A stretch of DNA of 64,000 nt from contig JAGYVD010000004.1 in assembly GCA_021209875.1 (NCBI GenBank), positions 1,178,001 to 1,242,000 of the forward strand, in the 5' to 3' direction. The notes under the pieces are model-generated. The model did no database searches and had not been told where the DNA came from. It saw only the letters and a program-made list of their open reading frames with translations. Positions 22,901 to 34,476 of this stretch are shown one piece after another. The translations under genes were made by a program, and so were the position numbers. The stretch comes from Rosellinia necatrix (lineage: Eukaryota > Ascomycota > Sordariomycetes > Xylariales > Xylariaceae). Positions within the stretch are counted from its first letter, which is position 1. Each line of letters starts with the position of its first letter.

Positions 22901-25343
22901 AGTTCATCGTGTCGGATGTGGTGTCTAGATCTAGTTGGGCTAGCGAGGAAGGGATGGCGAGGAAGGACGAGGAATGGCGAGGAATAGCTGAGACGAGGTC
23001 CTTTGTCCTCTATCGCCATCCCTTTGTTCATGCGAATTGCATCTATACGAGCCGCGATATCTGCCCATTGTACATCGATGAATAACTATCAGAAGGTATG
23101 TGGTTAAATTTAGATCCCGTATTGCTCCTCCGCCCAAGTGTCGGATTAGAGCATAATAGGAGGGTGGTGTGCTATGGGGTGCTGGATTCTAGATTTAGCT
23201 GGTCAGGTGAGCAGCAATAGATGCCGCTGGATGATGTATTCGTCTCCATACCAGGTAGGTATACTTTTCATGTCAAGTCATGGTGGATCCTTCCTCCACC
23301 TCCCTACCCGAGCCTGCTCCGTGACCAACTCAGAAAGTTCAATGCGCACGGATAAGCCCATATATATTTATATATGCATATTTATCTGGATTTCCTCAAA
23401 TTAACCATGATACAGGGAACTAACTACCTGGGTAACTGCCTAACTGCCTACACTACTTCTGGATCCGCTATGATATGACCATGATGATCAGCAAGTCACC
23501 ACTTCGGCATTGGGCGACCCACAAGCAAACGCATAGGTAGTGTAGTTGCTGCTACACTAGACTTTGACTTCCACATCTTCCCCCTCCACATCCCCATTAT
23601 TGCGCCTCCTGCCACAAACTTGGCCACTTTGATTTACATAGTGTATTGTGCGACTTATGACTCGCTGGGACCCGACCCCCGGATTCCGCGTCCTCTATTT
23701 TTTAATTTTTCTTTATTTTCGGTTTCCCCCCCCCTTCTTCGCATCTCCCCCCCCCCCATCGTGATAATGGCGTAACTCTCGACCAATTTCTACCAGTTCA
23801 CGGCAGAAGCAATATCACAATGACGCCAAACATTGATTGGCTTCTGCTATGAGACCGTCTTTCGGTCATTGAGTGCGCCCAATGACGTCTGCCGGCGAGG
23901 CGTCCACGGCACCAATAAGACGTAGCACAGGTCGGGGACGTGGCCGGGGCTGGTCGGGGCCAAGACAAATCGTCGAGGCAACACGAGGTTTGTGAGGTTT
24001 GTGACTCGGCATTTTCTGTGGCAGCGTTGTATTGTCGTTCCGAAAGGGGTAAGGGGCCTTGGGCCAGCGCACTCGAGGACGGAATCCTTCTCTTAGAGTC
24101 CCTTCAGGCCCCTCTCGTCAGCTCCTCCCGCCCTAGACCCAAAACCGAAAGTCGAGTCGAGTCCCGAACATGACGTACCCAGCACATCCATGACCGCCTT
24201 TGTCTTTCCTCCATGCACCCGGCGCCAGCAAAGCCACCGTGTGTGTGTCGGGAAGGCGTTTTTTGGCACTCGAAAGCCCATTATGCTGCCCGTGCACCAT
24301 GCCGCCATTGTGATGCCCTCATTGTGATCCCCCTCCGCTCCCTCTCCGCCCCCCCTCTGCTGCCCTGTGCTGCCCATTGTACACTACACTCCGGTTGCAG
24401 CCCTGCCAACAGTTGCACGGCCCCACAAGATCGTCACCCCTCTCCCAGGAGAGTGGATGGCCGCTCTCCCTCCCTCGATGCCGAATGGTAAATGGTATCC
24501 AGCCAGATAGGCCACCGGGCTAGCCAACCCAGCCTCCCAAAGCCTCCCAACCTTCCAGCAAACACCCAGTATCGACTCGTAGTTCGGTAAGCTATGACCT
24601 CGTATTAGGGTGGGGCCATGACGATGAACGCTCTCCCCCCATATGCCCGCCACTCGCACCACACCCACACTAAGCCTATACCACTCTCTTCCCAGCGACT
24701 GAGACTACTGTCTTCCCAGGATGCAACGTTAGCTAAGATGGCTGGCACCTCTCGTAGTATGGTGGGGTCGGGCATCTCGCATGTTCTCTGGCTGTCGACA
24801 TCGCATTTGGTAGTCTGATCAGCATCGGGTATCGAGAGTATTCTTCATACGGTAATCCTTCCCTGCAGGGTTCGGCCTAGCAGTGGCACCAGGGTGTATT
24901 TTGGTTCCCTCGTTTGATACTACCTACCTCTAGTGTGGTAGTAAGTGGCGGTTACCGGGATGGCTTTGTCAAGTGTCCCTTTGTATCGGTTCGGCCGCAT
25001 ATCATTGCCCTGGAAACAAAGGTGACGACTGGGATTAGTCGCGGATCCACGCCAGAATGGCCGTTCTTGCCACAGCCCACCCACGATGATTGAGTTGGCT
25101 GTCGTCAGTTGAGGAAAAAGAGGTATATAGGTCGCTCGGCCGACCTCGTGTTTTCCAGCCTTCCCTCCCTTTTCACCCAATATATAATCGCCTTTCACAG
25201 TCGTTATCCATCTCGCTCGTCGAAGTTGTGTCGACACCGCAATCGTTCAAACCAAAACAACCACTCGCTTCCGCCCCTCGCTTGAAAGCATACTTAACAC
25301 ACCAAACCACCTTAATATTAATAGTCACCAGAAGTCTGTCAAG
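19939..25343. other. Long intergenic stretch, no gene recognised
   Basis: These 5.4 kb contain promoter sequence for the flanking genes and otherwise unassigned DNA. Open frames up to 215 codons (20021-20668 plus, 21025-21537 plus, 22623-22928 plus) lack recognisable domains, signal peptides and a convincing exon structure. Poly-A (about 21006-21020) and poly-C/T tracts (about 23727-23757) occur. No long repeat shared with other parts of the window was noticed. Confidence 0.45.
25124..25188 (+). promoter_or_regulatory. TATA-like elements of the GPI wall-protein gene
   Basis: TATATAG at 25124-25130 and TATATAAT at 25181-25188 lie 220 and 160 bp before the start codon at 25344. They are followed by a pyrimidine-rich, CAAC-rich leader typical of strongly expressed fungal genes. 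Which one is used is not known. Confidence 0.45.
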
Positions 25344-26021
25344 ATGAAGTTCACTCAGGCCTTGGCTCCCGCCGTTGCGCTATTCGCAACTGTCCAGGCT
25401 ACGGACTACCCGGTTTCCACTCCGGACTACCCTGTGACATATCCTACTGAAACTCCAACTTATCCCACGGAGACTCCTACCTACCCGACAGAGACTCCTA
25501 CCTATCCCACGGAGACGCCTACTTATCCCACGGAAACTCCTACCTACCCTACGGAGACCCCTACCTACCCCACGGAAACTCCTACTTACCCTACTGAGAC
25601 TCCCACGTATCCCACTGAGACTCCCACTTATCCTACTGAGACTCCCACCTACCCTACGGAGACCCCCACTTACCCAACCGAGACACCAACCTACCCGACA
25701 GAGACTCCTACCTACCCGACGGAGACTCCTACTTATCCTACCGAGACTCCCACTTATCCCACGGAGACTCCTACCTACCCAACTGAGACCCCTACCTATC
25801 CCACAGTCACGCCTTCTTACCCCGTGACCTACCCTCCCGTGACCTACCCTACTTATACGCCTCCCGTCAACTCGACCACCTTCGTCACCTATCCGCCATC
25901 CAGCTCTTCTTACCCAGCGCCGACCACCACCACCCCTGTGGTGATCCCTACTGCCGCCGCTGCTAAGGTGGCTCCTTTCGGTCTCTTCGTCGCCGCCGGT
26001 ATGGCCGCCTTGGCGCTTTAG
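25344..26021 (+). CDS. GPI-anchored cell-wall protein with 17 YPTETPT repeats, 225 aa
   Basis: This is a single-exon gene for a predicted surface protein. Residues 1-19 (MKFTQALAPAVALFATVQA) are a signal peptide. Residues 33-151 are 17 exact copies of the heptad YPTETPT, followed by a diverged YPTVTPS. A Pro/Thr/Ser/Tyr-rich stalk with one N-glycosylation sequon (NST) follows. The end is a small-residue region (TAAAAKVA) plus a hydrophobic tail (APFGLFVAAGMAALAL), the pattern of a GPI-attachment signal. The Thr/Pro density predicts heavy O-mannosylation and an extended stalk or adhesin-like role. The DNA copies (21 bp each) differ at many third positions while the protein copies are identical. 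The exact function is not known. Confidence 0.85.
   Translation: MKFTQALAPAVALFATVQATDYPVSTPDYPVTYPTETPTYPTETPTYPTETPTYPTETPTYPTETPTYPTETPTYPTETPTYPTETPTYPTETPTYPTETPTYPTETPTYPTETPTYPTETPTYPTETPTYPTETPTYPTETPTYPTETPTYPTVTPSYPVTYPPVTYPTYTPPVNSTTFVTYPPSSSSYPAPTTTTPVVIPTAAAAKVAPFGLFVAAGMAALAL
25440..25796 (+). repeat. Coding minisatellite, 17 x 21 bp
   Basis: Seventeen in-frame 21-bp units each encode YPTETPT. The units vary at third codon positions (for example CCT/CCC/CCG, ACT/ACG/ACC/ACA, TAT/TAC) without any amino-acid change. Such arrays commonly change copy number between strains. Confidence 0.9.
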
Positions 26022-29000
26022 GTGAACCTAAAGACTCAGGGAAAAGACTGTGAGGCAGAGAGGTATGAGAAGGTCAGAAAAATGGGACCGACGACTTGAA
26101 GGACTCTCGGCCATTGGGGCCTTTTCGGCGGAATTTTACTTCGGGGGGGACGACTTATTTTTTTAATGGCATGACTCTGGGCGCTCCTTTTACAGAGGCA
26201 TCAGCCGGGAGGCATCGATATGAACCTTACGACGACATATTGGTACGGAAAACTCGTGCGGGTTAATGAACATGGGGGGGATACTATGGGGAATTACGGG
26301 CGGATGGGCAGGCGTTTTCGAGCACTCGCTCAGCCGGTCATGGTATAAACAGTGCACTCCTTTCCCGCAACGATACCAGGTAGTTAATGAGATAGAATAT
26401 ACTTGATTATACACACTTTCTTCCATGCAGTGATATCTACCTGGTGAACTAAACCCCAAACGATGGTGCCATTCGACCGGGACCAGAACCTCTGATAGTG
26501 CCAAGAGTTTTAGCACCTCGTATTTCCCCAAGACACACCATCCGCGTGCATTGAGCGGCTGTCGTTCCCGCCATTCTCGATAGTTTGGTCTCTGTCCAGT
26601 GATCGCTACGACCCGCTCCTCTTTTTTTTTTTCAAGTCAGCATGCGTAGTGTGAGGGCGTGGATACTATTTCGCAATTGTGATCGAGTACGATTGGGTGG
26701 TAAGTGAGGGGTTCGTGAGAGGCAGCGTAGATCTTTGGGGCTTGGCATCATCCACGTCTGGGGGCGATTTGCGACTGTTGATCTCTAGACTTGTCGCACA
26801 CTAGCTACCTAGGTAGATAGATACAAACATAATACCTCCGCCACGGGCAAAGACAGGCTCGCATCGCCCCAGACTGACCCGACGGATGACAGGCTGCAGG
26901 TACACGGAACCACGAATAGTGAAGTTGGGATGGCAACAGGACTCGGCCACGCCACCGGCTGCCCGTTTGCCGGCTGCCGTTGAAGGAAAAGGAGGGCTTG
27001 AGTGGCTGGCTAGTCGCGTGCGTGCATGGTTCTGCCACATAGGTTCGTCGGCCTCTCTGCTGCTGTTGTGTGCCCGCATGAGGGGGTCACCGCATGCGCC
27101 TACTATTCGAACCCGCGCCAGCTCATTGGGGGGGGGGAATGACTTTTCTTTTTGGTGGTCTGCAAATTTCGGCGTAGGATACGTACATACATACGTACTT
27201 GAATCGCGCCATGGCGCCTCTTCCTGACAACAAAACAGGGAACCAAAGAAAAACATAACCAAAACCAAAACCAACCTCCGGATAAAAAAAAAAAAAAAGT
27301 CCAGCTCTGTGGCTGATCTCGTTCTTCCCAACCGCCCCAGCCATTCACTTAGCTGCTCACTCAACTGCAAGAATCAGCGTCGCATCACTCGCTGCATGGT
27401 CGCTAAAGCAACGACCCCTCGAGACTGTCCTCCGACTGCGACACGTCGCTCTCGAGGCTGGCTGATTGGCCTGGCCATATAGTATCGTACGCGACCCGCA
27501 TGTCGTGACGGGGGTCCGATTCGCTGGCTCGCCCACGGTCTGGCCTCGACCGCCCCGACCACCACCGGTTGATTCAGCTGACTCAGATTTTGTATACATA
27601 TGAAGATGAAGGACGGCATCTGCCTGCCTGCTACGCGCGGTATGTATGGCATTAGTCCTATAATGTGTTCAAAGCTATTCGGTATTCTCGTGATTGGGTG
27701 CTTCACGTTACGCGTAACACTATACGCCTTTTTCCGCACAAGACCGGTGCTGTGCGCGCGCGCGCGTGCGCCTCGGTGACAATGCGTGCGTTCTCCGCCG
27801 GATCTGACACTTCTCATCTCAGCGCCCGCTGTATGCGGAAATCAGGTTTGTGGGATATTCCATCACGGGCGCTTACGTACTACATACATACATACATACA
27901 TGCATACTGCTACTAACTACCTACTGTCGCTTTGTTTCAGTCAATGATTGCCACTCGTTATGTGACATGCGCTGCTATGCCGCCTTAAGCACCGATCATG
28001 TAATCGTGACGCTTCCTGCATTACCACCACTGGGGGGCCTGGGGGCGGTCACGGTTCTTGATAGTCCACGCGTCTGGGGGGGAGGGAAGGGGGGGTGAGC
28101 CATGCGCTATATATTGCACGCTGTCTCGAACGAAGGGCCAATCGATGTCTTTACTGCGCTTTCGGAAAGCCATCCGTCGGGTAGAAGGGGGCGCTGTCTC
28201 AGACCATGGCATCACGCCCGTCACGACGCCCCGGTTTCGTATACTGCACGTCTCAGAGGCGAACCGGTAAGGACGGCCGGTCGTGTCAAAGCGGGCATAT
28301 CACGCAAGCGCCCAAGCGTGTAGTTATTTTACGCCAATTACGATCAGGTTCACATCATTTGTTTAGAGTACAGCCCGCCGTCTAATATCCGCGAGGGTCA
28401 AAAGCAGCACATCCTGTACTCGAACTGCGAAGCGAGCGCTCTTACACTATCTAAAATACTTAGCATCAGGCTCGTAGCCGCACTCTGCGGTCCTAGGGTA
28501 TCTGACGAGGAATGCGGGGGATCGACATCTGCAAGACATAGCTACGGTACATACCCTAGTTAGAGCATGACGCACATACTACATCAATAAGTGCTAGAGC
28601 ATATTGTTTCCAACCCGATATAATGTATGGGGACTACCTGAGAAAATGCATTTACGCCTGCATCAGCTGTAGCCTATCAACCAACTAACCCGTTGACCAA
28701 CATTTCAAAGAACCCTTTAAACACCATTTTTATACACCCCTTTTATGCGGCAGGGTATGCAGCGTCTAAATCGGCTAAATATGAGCAGCTAAAATGCCAA
28801 GGAAAATACAAAAGATGCAACGGGTTATAGTATTCAAGGACTGCAGAATCGTTAAGTAAATGGTATGGCTGAAACAACAGAGGTACTTAAGTCTGTTTCG
28901 CAGGAAATTTAGTGACTAGGTGAGTACCTGCACTTTTGGACCATTGTACGTTCACTTCGCAGATAAAGCAGAGATAGAGCATGTCATTGAGCCGCCCGGT

Positions 29001-30150
29001 ATGCATGCATGCTATGACTAGAGTATGCAATGTGGAAGATATGGATAGTGTAATTCTGGTAGGGAAGGTTGAAGCTAGGTAGTGCAATATAACTCCCTCC
29101 ACTTCTAACACATCATCTTTTTACCATCCATTCTCTATATATTGCGCGCCCTGTGCAGACGTGCCAAGCTCTACCCAAAACTATCCCGCTCGCCCCTATT
29201 TATTTTAACGACTGTGCGCCTCAAGGGGTTCCGGGGGTTCAAGGCACAATGCCAACAACAACACTAACACGAACAACCACAATAACGCCATCCGTTAGGT
29301 GTTCACCTTCCAAGTATTCAAGCGAGAATCACGAGTTTGATTGACGATGGTCCCTCACAAGAAAAGCTGAAAACACCAAGCCTGCTTCTGCTTAACAAAG
29401 TCTGTCAAAGACATCAATGAAATAAGCTAGCCTGGCTTCCGCCTAAACGAGCTTACCTAAACGAGCTTACGCACAGCAGGCATTGCTTCCCAAACCACAT
29501 ATTTACAGGTGAAAAGGAGACCACCCTCCTGTCAAGACGAGTATTGGAATGGGGACAAGCTTTGGTGCAGATGGGCACGTGGCATTCCGCTCAGCTTCGT
29601 GCGGTCTCGGCTTTAGGGCAAAGCATAGAGTCAGCCCGGCACGTCGTCCTCTGTTCTAACAGCCGTGTTTTACTATACTAGCCTCATCTTCCGGGGCCAC
29701 AACTGGCACTTTGTCGTCACGCCTGTGAGGTAAGATAGCAAGGCGGTCTTTCTGACCAAGATAGCCATTAGGGGCATCGAAACCGTGCTCGGCATGTACA
29801 AGGTAGCCGGCTGCTGTAGAGCTCTTGTTGCTTTGGTGTTGGGATGTACATTAGCCACTGTGTAAACGAAGCGTCGTGAAGCCACCTGCACCCAGGACTA
29901 AGAACTGTCAGGGCGCGGAGGCCGTGATAAACTGAAGGCAGAACTTTAAAATATATCAAAGCAAAGAACTATCGAAATCAAGTATTTCGAATGTTGACCA
30001 GTGTCTTACTCATAAATGGGGAGTAGATATATGCTTATGGTCTATATATTCCAGAGGCCGAATGCTTTCTTGTATTCCATCCTCTTCTTGCGGTTGGTGG
30101 TCATCTTGGTGGAGGGGTTGAATCTTGTCGGACTTTTGTGAATAGTATTC
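26022..30150. other. Long intergenic stretch, no gene recognised
   Basis: After the wall-protein 3' flank there is no recognisable gene for about 4 kb. Simple sequences include a poly-A tract (about 27284-27298), an alternating GC tract (about 27754-27770) and CATA repeats (about 27884-27900). Open frames at 26190-26531 (minus), 26801-27370 (minus) and 27374-27817 (minus) were examined; they look like chance frames in G+C-rich DNA. Confidence 0.45.
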
Positions 30151-30521
30151 TGTTAGGTCTAATAATAACTGAGAGGTCCACCATGGGGGGGGGGTAGAAG
30201 TTGTATTGTAGAAGATGAAGATCTAACTATTCCGATCTAATCTGTGGATCTAGCTGGGGTGCGTGGGCTAGGGTCCACTTATTAGGGCTAGTCCCACGCC
30301 ACAAGGGGGCAAGGGAGCTTAGATAAGCGGTCCCTCAACGGGCGCGTATCAGAAAACTACATACAGGGTCGACGGCCAGAATTCCTACTTGTACATGCAA
30401 CTGGCTATTCACTACCTCATACCGGCACCCACCTGGCCAATCAATCAGGACCCGGCATGGCTGGGTTGGTCGGGTAGCCAATCCGGCCAATTAAAGGCCA
30501 GCATAGCCTTGGGCCACGACA
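30151..30521 (-). mobile_element. LTR-like sequence, family LTR-C related
   Basis: Read on the minus strand it runs from TGTCGTGGCCC to CCTAACA, 371 bp with TG...CA ends. Its first ~150 bp (plus coordinates 30355-30521) resemble the element at 45301-45537, including CTACATACAGGG and GGCCAGAATTCCTACTTGTAC. The remainder resembles 38246-38471 and 47902-48110. No matching 5-bp flanks were found (TATTC versus CCATT), so this may be a fragment, or a recombined or single LTR of a deleted element. Confidence 0.6.
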
Positions 30522-32061
30522 CCATTTCGGAATCGAATTAAGCCCAGAAATCTGTGCTGTTGCAGCTTCCGTGGTGTCATTAAGAGTGGTCGGTATTTGA
30601 GTACCAAAAGCTCGTTCCAAGAGCTTTCTTCTAGGGACAGTTTTTTATTAGCCGCAGAAATTGTCTCCGTCATAATATTTTTCTAATGCGGGTCATGGAA
30701 TAAAATTTCCATATCCGTTGGTGTTTTCTTCACAGTGAAGGCAAAGAGATACTATTCTGTGGCTGTACTGAATTCACGACAGTAATACGTGCGTCGGCAT
30801 AGCCCACTATATGTGGTATCGACCCTATCACGCTCACCGAATGGGTGAGCAGTAAAAGTTGAAACGCTAGTTGATGACGTCTAAGGGGGGTGAACGTTCA
30901 CTTACATGTCCGATATTTCTTTAACGCAATAGACAAGTAAGGAGGAATAGTAGACGGTGGAAGTGGTAATTTGAAGACAACGGCAGTCTGAACTAAATTG
31001 CTGTCGTTATTGACTTTGATCTAATGCCATCATATTTGGAGACGATGGGATGATTGCGCCACGTGAGAGCTTGGGTAAGGAGGGTGACCGCAGAGTGACT
31101 AAGTGGGCTCGAAGAGTGATCAATAAATTCTTGACGATTTAACAACCGCAAAGATAGTTTGAAGACCAGTAGTTATATATACACTATTCTAATACTAAAT
31201 CGGCGAGTTTGAAAGATATTGTTAAAAAAGCTTGATGATAGCTGGTTGACGAAGTAGCTTAATCTAGACAGAAGATTAAAACGAAGATTAGGTCCAGGGC
31301 AATTCATCGGCTCATACGTCGTCTATGCAGGTCAGGTGGGCTTCTGCTATATTGGCACGTCCAGTTTCAACGTTGCGAGTTTGTATATATACGTGTAGAA
31401 TATTGCAACATAGGCAGTTATGCATCGTAGATAAACACGCATTCATGGATGAGGCCGCCTGGCCACAGTATAGTTTTACCGTGGGCATTTTAGGGAAGTA
31501 ATAACTTGCGCTGAGTTGATTCACGGCCTGCTGCCATCGGGTTAGCGTACCAGAGGCACAAAAGTCGGGATTGTATTATCGGGTGGCTAAGAAACACTAA
31601 GAACCCCCGTATGGCCCATCTGTTATGCCTGGTCGTCACGAGGAGTATACATACCTGACATGAATCGGCGCTAGGGCCCTCTCAGTCCTATTCTGAGTGA
31701 CCTATAGAAGATCAACCACCAGAGTACAAAGTGAAATTGGCGTTGATTTCACCAAGGGCGTGGCCAAGAGCAAGTGCATTATCCAATCGGGATGGAGTTT
31801 GCATGCCGATTGTGTACTATTGAATGGCGCCCTTGCAAAAGAGTGACACGTCGTAGGAATAGGGCATACTGGATTTCCGTAACATAGTCTCGACGTTAGT
31901 CACATTGAACTACCATGTCAACGGGGTGTAATGTGAGGTAGGGCGTCAAGTCCCATGGCGTTGAGGTATCCTATTGATGTATATATAAAGGTCTTCCTCG
32001 CCTTTGCAACATTTTTGTATCAATTCACACGCATGTTCATATTATATCACCGAACCCAAAT
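30522..32061. other. Intergenic, no gene recognised
   Basis: This is unassigned, moderately A+T-rich DNA without convincing coding frames. Its end contains a TATA-like element TATATAAAG (31982-31990), probably the promoter of the small gene at 32139. Confidence 0.45.
31982..31990 (+). promoter_or_regulatory. TATA-like element of the small gene at 32139
   Basis: TATATAAAG lies 149 bp before the proposed start codon, about 100 bp if the predicted leader intron at 32062-32111 is removed. Confidence 0.4.
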
Positions 32062-32387
32062 GTGAGTGAAGGGTGTTTGACAAAATCTGGAGAGACTAAT
32101 ATTTTCTCAAGTGACGATACCATACCCACCATTACAACATGCCAGACGGCATACAAGAAGCGGGTACCGAAGTAACCCAGCACGAGACTTCTTCAACTAT
32201 TCAGGTACCACCTACCTACGAAACCGCTGGCGAAAGCAAACCCAAGATCATCGATACAGAAAAGGGGCCCATCAATCCAACTTCAACCCCTGCTAGACTT
32301 GGCTATTCTATGAAGCGTTTTCTTGCGGAGAAGGAAGGGGACTCCGGTGTCTCGTTCTTAAAGTTGAGCAGCCAGAGATTAGATTGA
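32062..32387 (+). CDS. Small hypothetical protein, 82 aa, with probable 5'-UTR intron
   Basis: The coding part is 32139-32387 (the feature start includes the leader intron). The protein begins MPDGIQEAG and is hydrophilic. It is Glu/Thr/Pro-rich in the first half and ends with a more conserved-looking part (LGYSMKRFLAEKEGDSG, SFLKLSSQ). It has no signal peptide, membrane segment or known domain. Support for a real gene is contextual: a TATA box at 31982, a consensus intron in the leader (GTGAGT at 32062, branch GACTAAT at 32094, acceptor AAG ending 32111), and the start codon 27 bp after the acceptor in CA-rich sequence. I do not recognise the product. Confidence 0.45.
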
Positions 32388-33699
32388 TCACGGTACTGTT
32401 ACAATAGCCGGGGGATTGGAGCTACAGGGGCGTTCCTCTGGTTCGCCAGAGACATTGTGTAATGTAGAGATGACTCAATCCTTCACAATATAAACTCGGC
32501 TTATTTACGCCTCCCGATTTTGATGCCTCTGTGCCCGTCTTATCGCTTCTATGCTTGGCTTTTGAAAAACTTCTGTACTAGGGGACATCGATTCCCCCAG
32601 CATCATAGGACCTTGCCATGGTACTATCGAGGTTTGGCTATCAGCGCTGATTGCGTGTGAGTTCGCAACTAGATACTAGCTACCTCTACCCCACCAATAC
32701 CCCACTAGTCGCCCCTACGTAAATAGGCAAGTATGTACAAATATAACAATATTAATGTTCGTTGAGGGTAGCGCGCACAGTAGACGTGGTCCCCGTGCTA
32801 TTCATTTAGGTTTAGTGCGAAGCAACTCTCGCCATCTGTTGCACTTTCAATAAGTCACGGGTTTTGGCTACCGGAATCAAGGGAATAGCGGGCAGCCTTC
32901 CGAACCGTGTGGCTTTCGAAATTGGATGGAAGAAATGAGGCCATACGGAAGATCTAGCGGACGACGTCGACCGGGATTGACAGAGTGATACATATTCAGG
33001 TGGTCGAGTATTTAAGAGGGCAGCCTATCGTGCCATAACACGCTCACAGATGGTGCCGTCGGCAACAAGTTCAGGGATGCTCTGAACAGGCATTATTAAC
33101 GGGATCATCAGATGTAGTTTTTATGCATGGATTATCGATGCTTCCCAGTGGTAAACGCCCTGTGCTAAATGCTCAGCTACTCGTATCAAGTGGTTTGGTT
33201 TGTCGCCCATCATCGAAACGAAACAATCCCGGAGCAGATTCGAGTTGAATTTTGATTTGATTATAGGGCTCATCGAAGGCACGGCAGCGAGGATTGTGTT
33301 CAACATAGTATATTTCCCAGCTGGCTCTTGTGGCCGCAATGGAACAAGATCTCGATTGGATGAAGTTAATGCTGTCTGTGTAGGCAGAGGCATACTGGGG
33401 CCTGTCATGCATTGACACACCTAACTGCTTCGTAGGTCACATAGTGTAAAACAACGGGCGGTGGCGTTGACAGATGATTATACAATGAAGAGTGGCGTTC
33501 GTACGCACCATTGTATGAAGGATGTAGTAATCACGCATACTTGTAAAAGTGGTCATGGGAGAGTCTAGAATGTATAGTAGACGAACCTTAGGCAGTGATA
33601 GTTGTATTCAAGGTGCAGAGTAAGGTAGAGAATTCAGGAAGGGACCCGGGTATGGAGGGCCCGGTTCGGTGGCCCGGGGATCACACCTGACAAAACGTA
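32388..33699. other. Intergenic, no gene recognised
   Basis: No credible gene is seen. Short frames at 33121-33420 (minus) and 33200-33415 (plus) overlap each other and have no recognisable features. Confidence 0.45.
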
Positions 33700-34275
33700 C
33701 CCTGTCGGTCACGACGGCTAGAGCCAGATATATGTATTTTTATACTCCGTTATTTTAAATGTTACCACTATACAGAACAGAATGCACAGACTGTTAGCAA
33801 CCGGTTAAATAACTGGCTAGGGTATGTTGCTAGCTAAGGCTAGGTAGGTTGCCAGGTATGTCCCTCCTTAGCTCCCGCCACCGTTAAAAGGGGCTCAAAG
33901 TTGCGAGTTGTTCTCTGGTCGTTACCTTTTCGTAATCTCTTATATAAATATTACAATTTATTGTGACGGAATGGTAGATACCGCGAGCCTCTAGCTCCGG
34001 TCTCATAGAGCGCTTGTAGCCTGCGAGCTGTACATTACGGTCGCAATGATCTAAGTGGAGAGCTAGGAAGAGATCTACGGGACCTTAACCCAGAAGATCT
34101 TCGACCCGTGCGATTTATATACATATATACGAGTGTCTCGTCACCTAGTTAATTCGATCATCCATAACTCCAACCCAGAGCTCTATGTTGTTGCTACCTA
34201 TAAGATCTTCCTAATGATCAATCACTGGATCTATTCCTCCGTCATAGTTATAAAATAATCCAATTTTAATTTTAC
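33700..34275 (+). mobile_element. Fragment of an LTR retrotransposon: LTR, possible primer-binding site, possible gag relic
   Basis: From about 33700 (GTCACGACGG) to about 33966 (ATTTATTGTGAC) the sequence has inverted GTCAC/GTGAC ends, as in the insertion at 38839-39072. A few bases later TGGTAGATACC could be a tRNA primer-binding site. A frame near 34050-34150 reads DLSGELGRDLRDLNPEDLRP before stops, possibly a gag relic. The fragment stops where LTR-D copy 2 begins at 34276. No second LTR was found, and the family (Ty3 or Ty1 type) cannot be fixed. Confidence 0.4.
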
Positions 34276-34476
34276 TGATAACAACCTTCTTTAGTCTCAA
34301 GGAGCGATAAGCAAGAAAAGGAGAGAGTCTAACTATCCTGGCTCGGGCCGCCATTTATGCCCGAGCTCTGCACAATGAGTTTACACAGTCTAATTCCTTA
34401 TTCCTACAAGGGGTCAGTTGACCTTTCAGCCTCATAACTACATGTTGGTATCCTTATGTGTTATTGCTTCCTAACA
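34276..34476 (-). mobile_element. LTR-D copy 2, uninterrupted
   Basis: On the minus strand it runs from TGTTAGGAAGC to GTTGTTATCA, 201 bp with TG...CA ends. It matches 12114-12190 plus 13039-13155 in inverse orientation and thus gives the empty-site structure for the insertion at about 12.2-13.0 kb. The flanks (TTTAC and GGTGT) do not match, so no target duplication is preserved. Confidence 0.65.

Noticed and set aside
22623..22928. 101-codon cysteine-containing frame, considered as an effector-like peptide
   Set aside because: It has no signal peptide, an overlapping frame is equally long, and there is no splice or promoter support.
26190..26531. 113-codon frame, minus strand, next to the wall-protein gene
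   Set aside because: No recognisable features; it lies in the 3' flank of a confident gene.
27090..27125. GGTTCGAA-like box on the minus strand, as a possible tRNA
   Set aside because: The T-arm stem does not pair, and no acceptor or anticodon arms can be formed around it. No tRNA was found in the window.
26801..27370. 189-codon frame, minus strand
   Set aside because: It contains a poly-Phe run from a poly-A/T tract and two overlapping frames of similar length. It looks like a chance frame.
28660..28920. Possible transposase start (MPRKIQK frame)
   Set aside because: Stops after 21 codons in all plausible readings. No DDE or helix-turn-helix motif is visible.
29370..29960. Fragmentary peptide similarity impression on both strands
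   Set aside because: Frames are broken by stops every few tens of codons, and no motif could be named.
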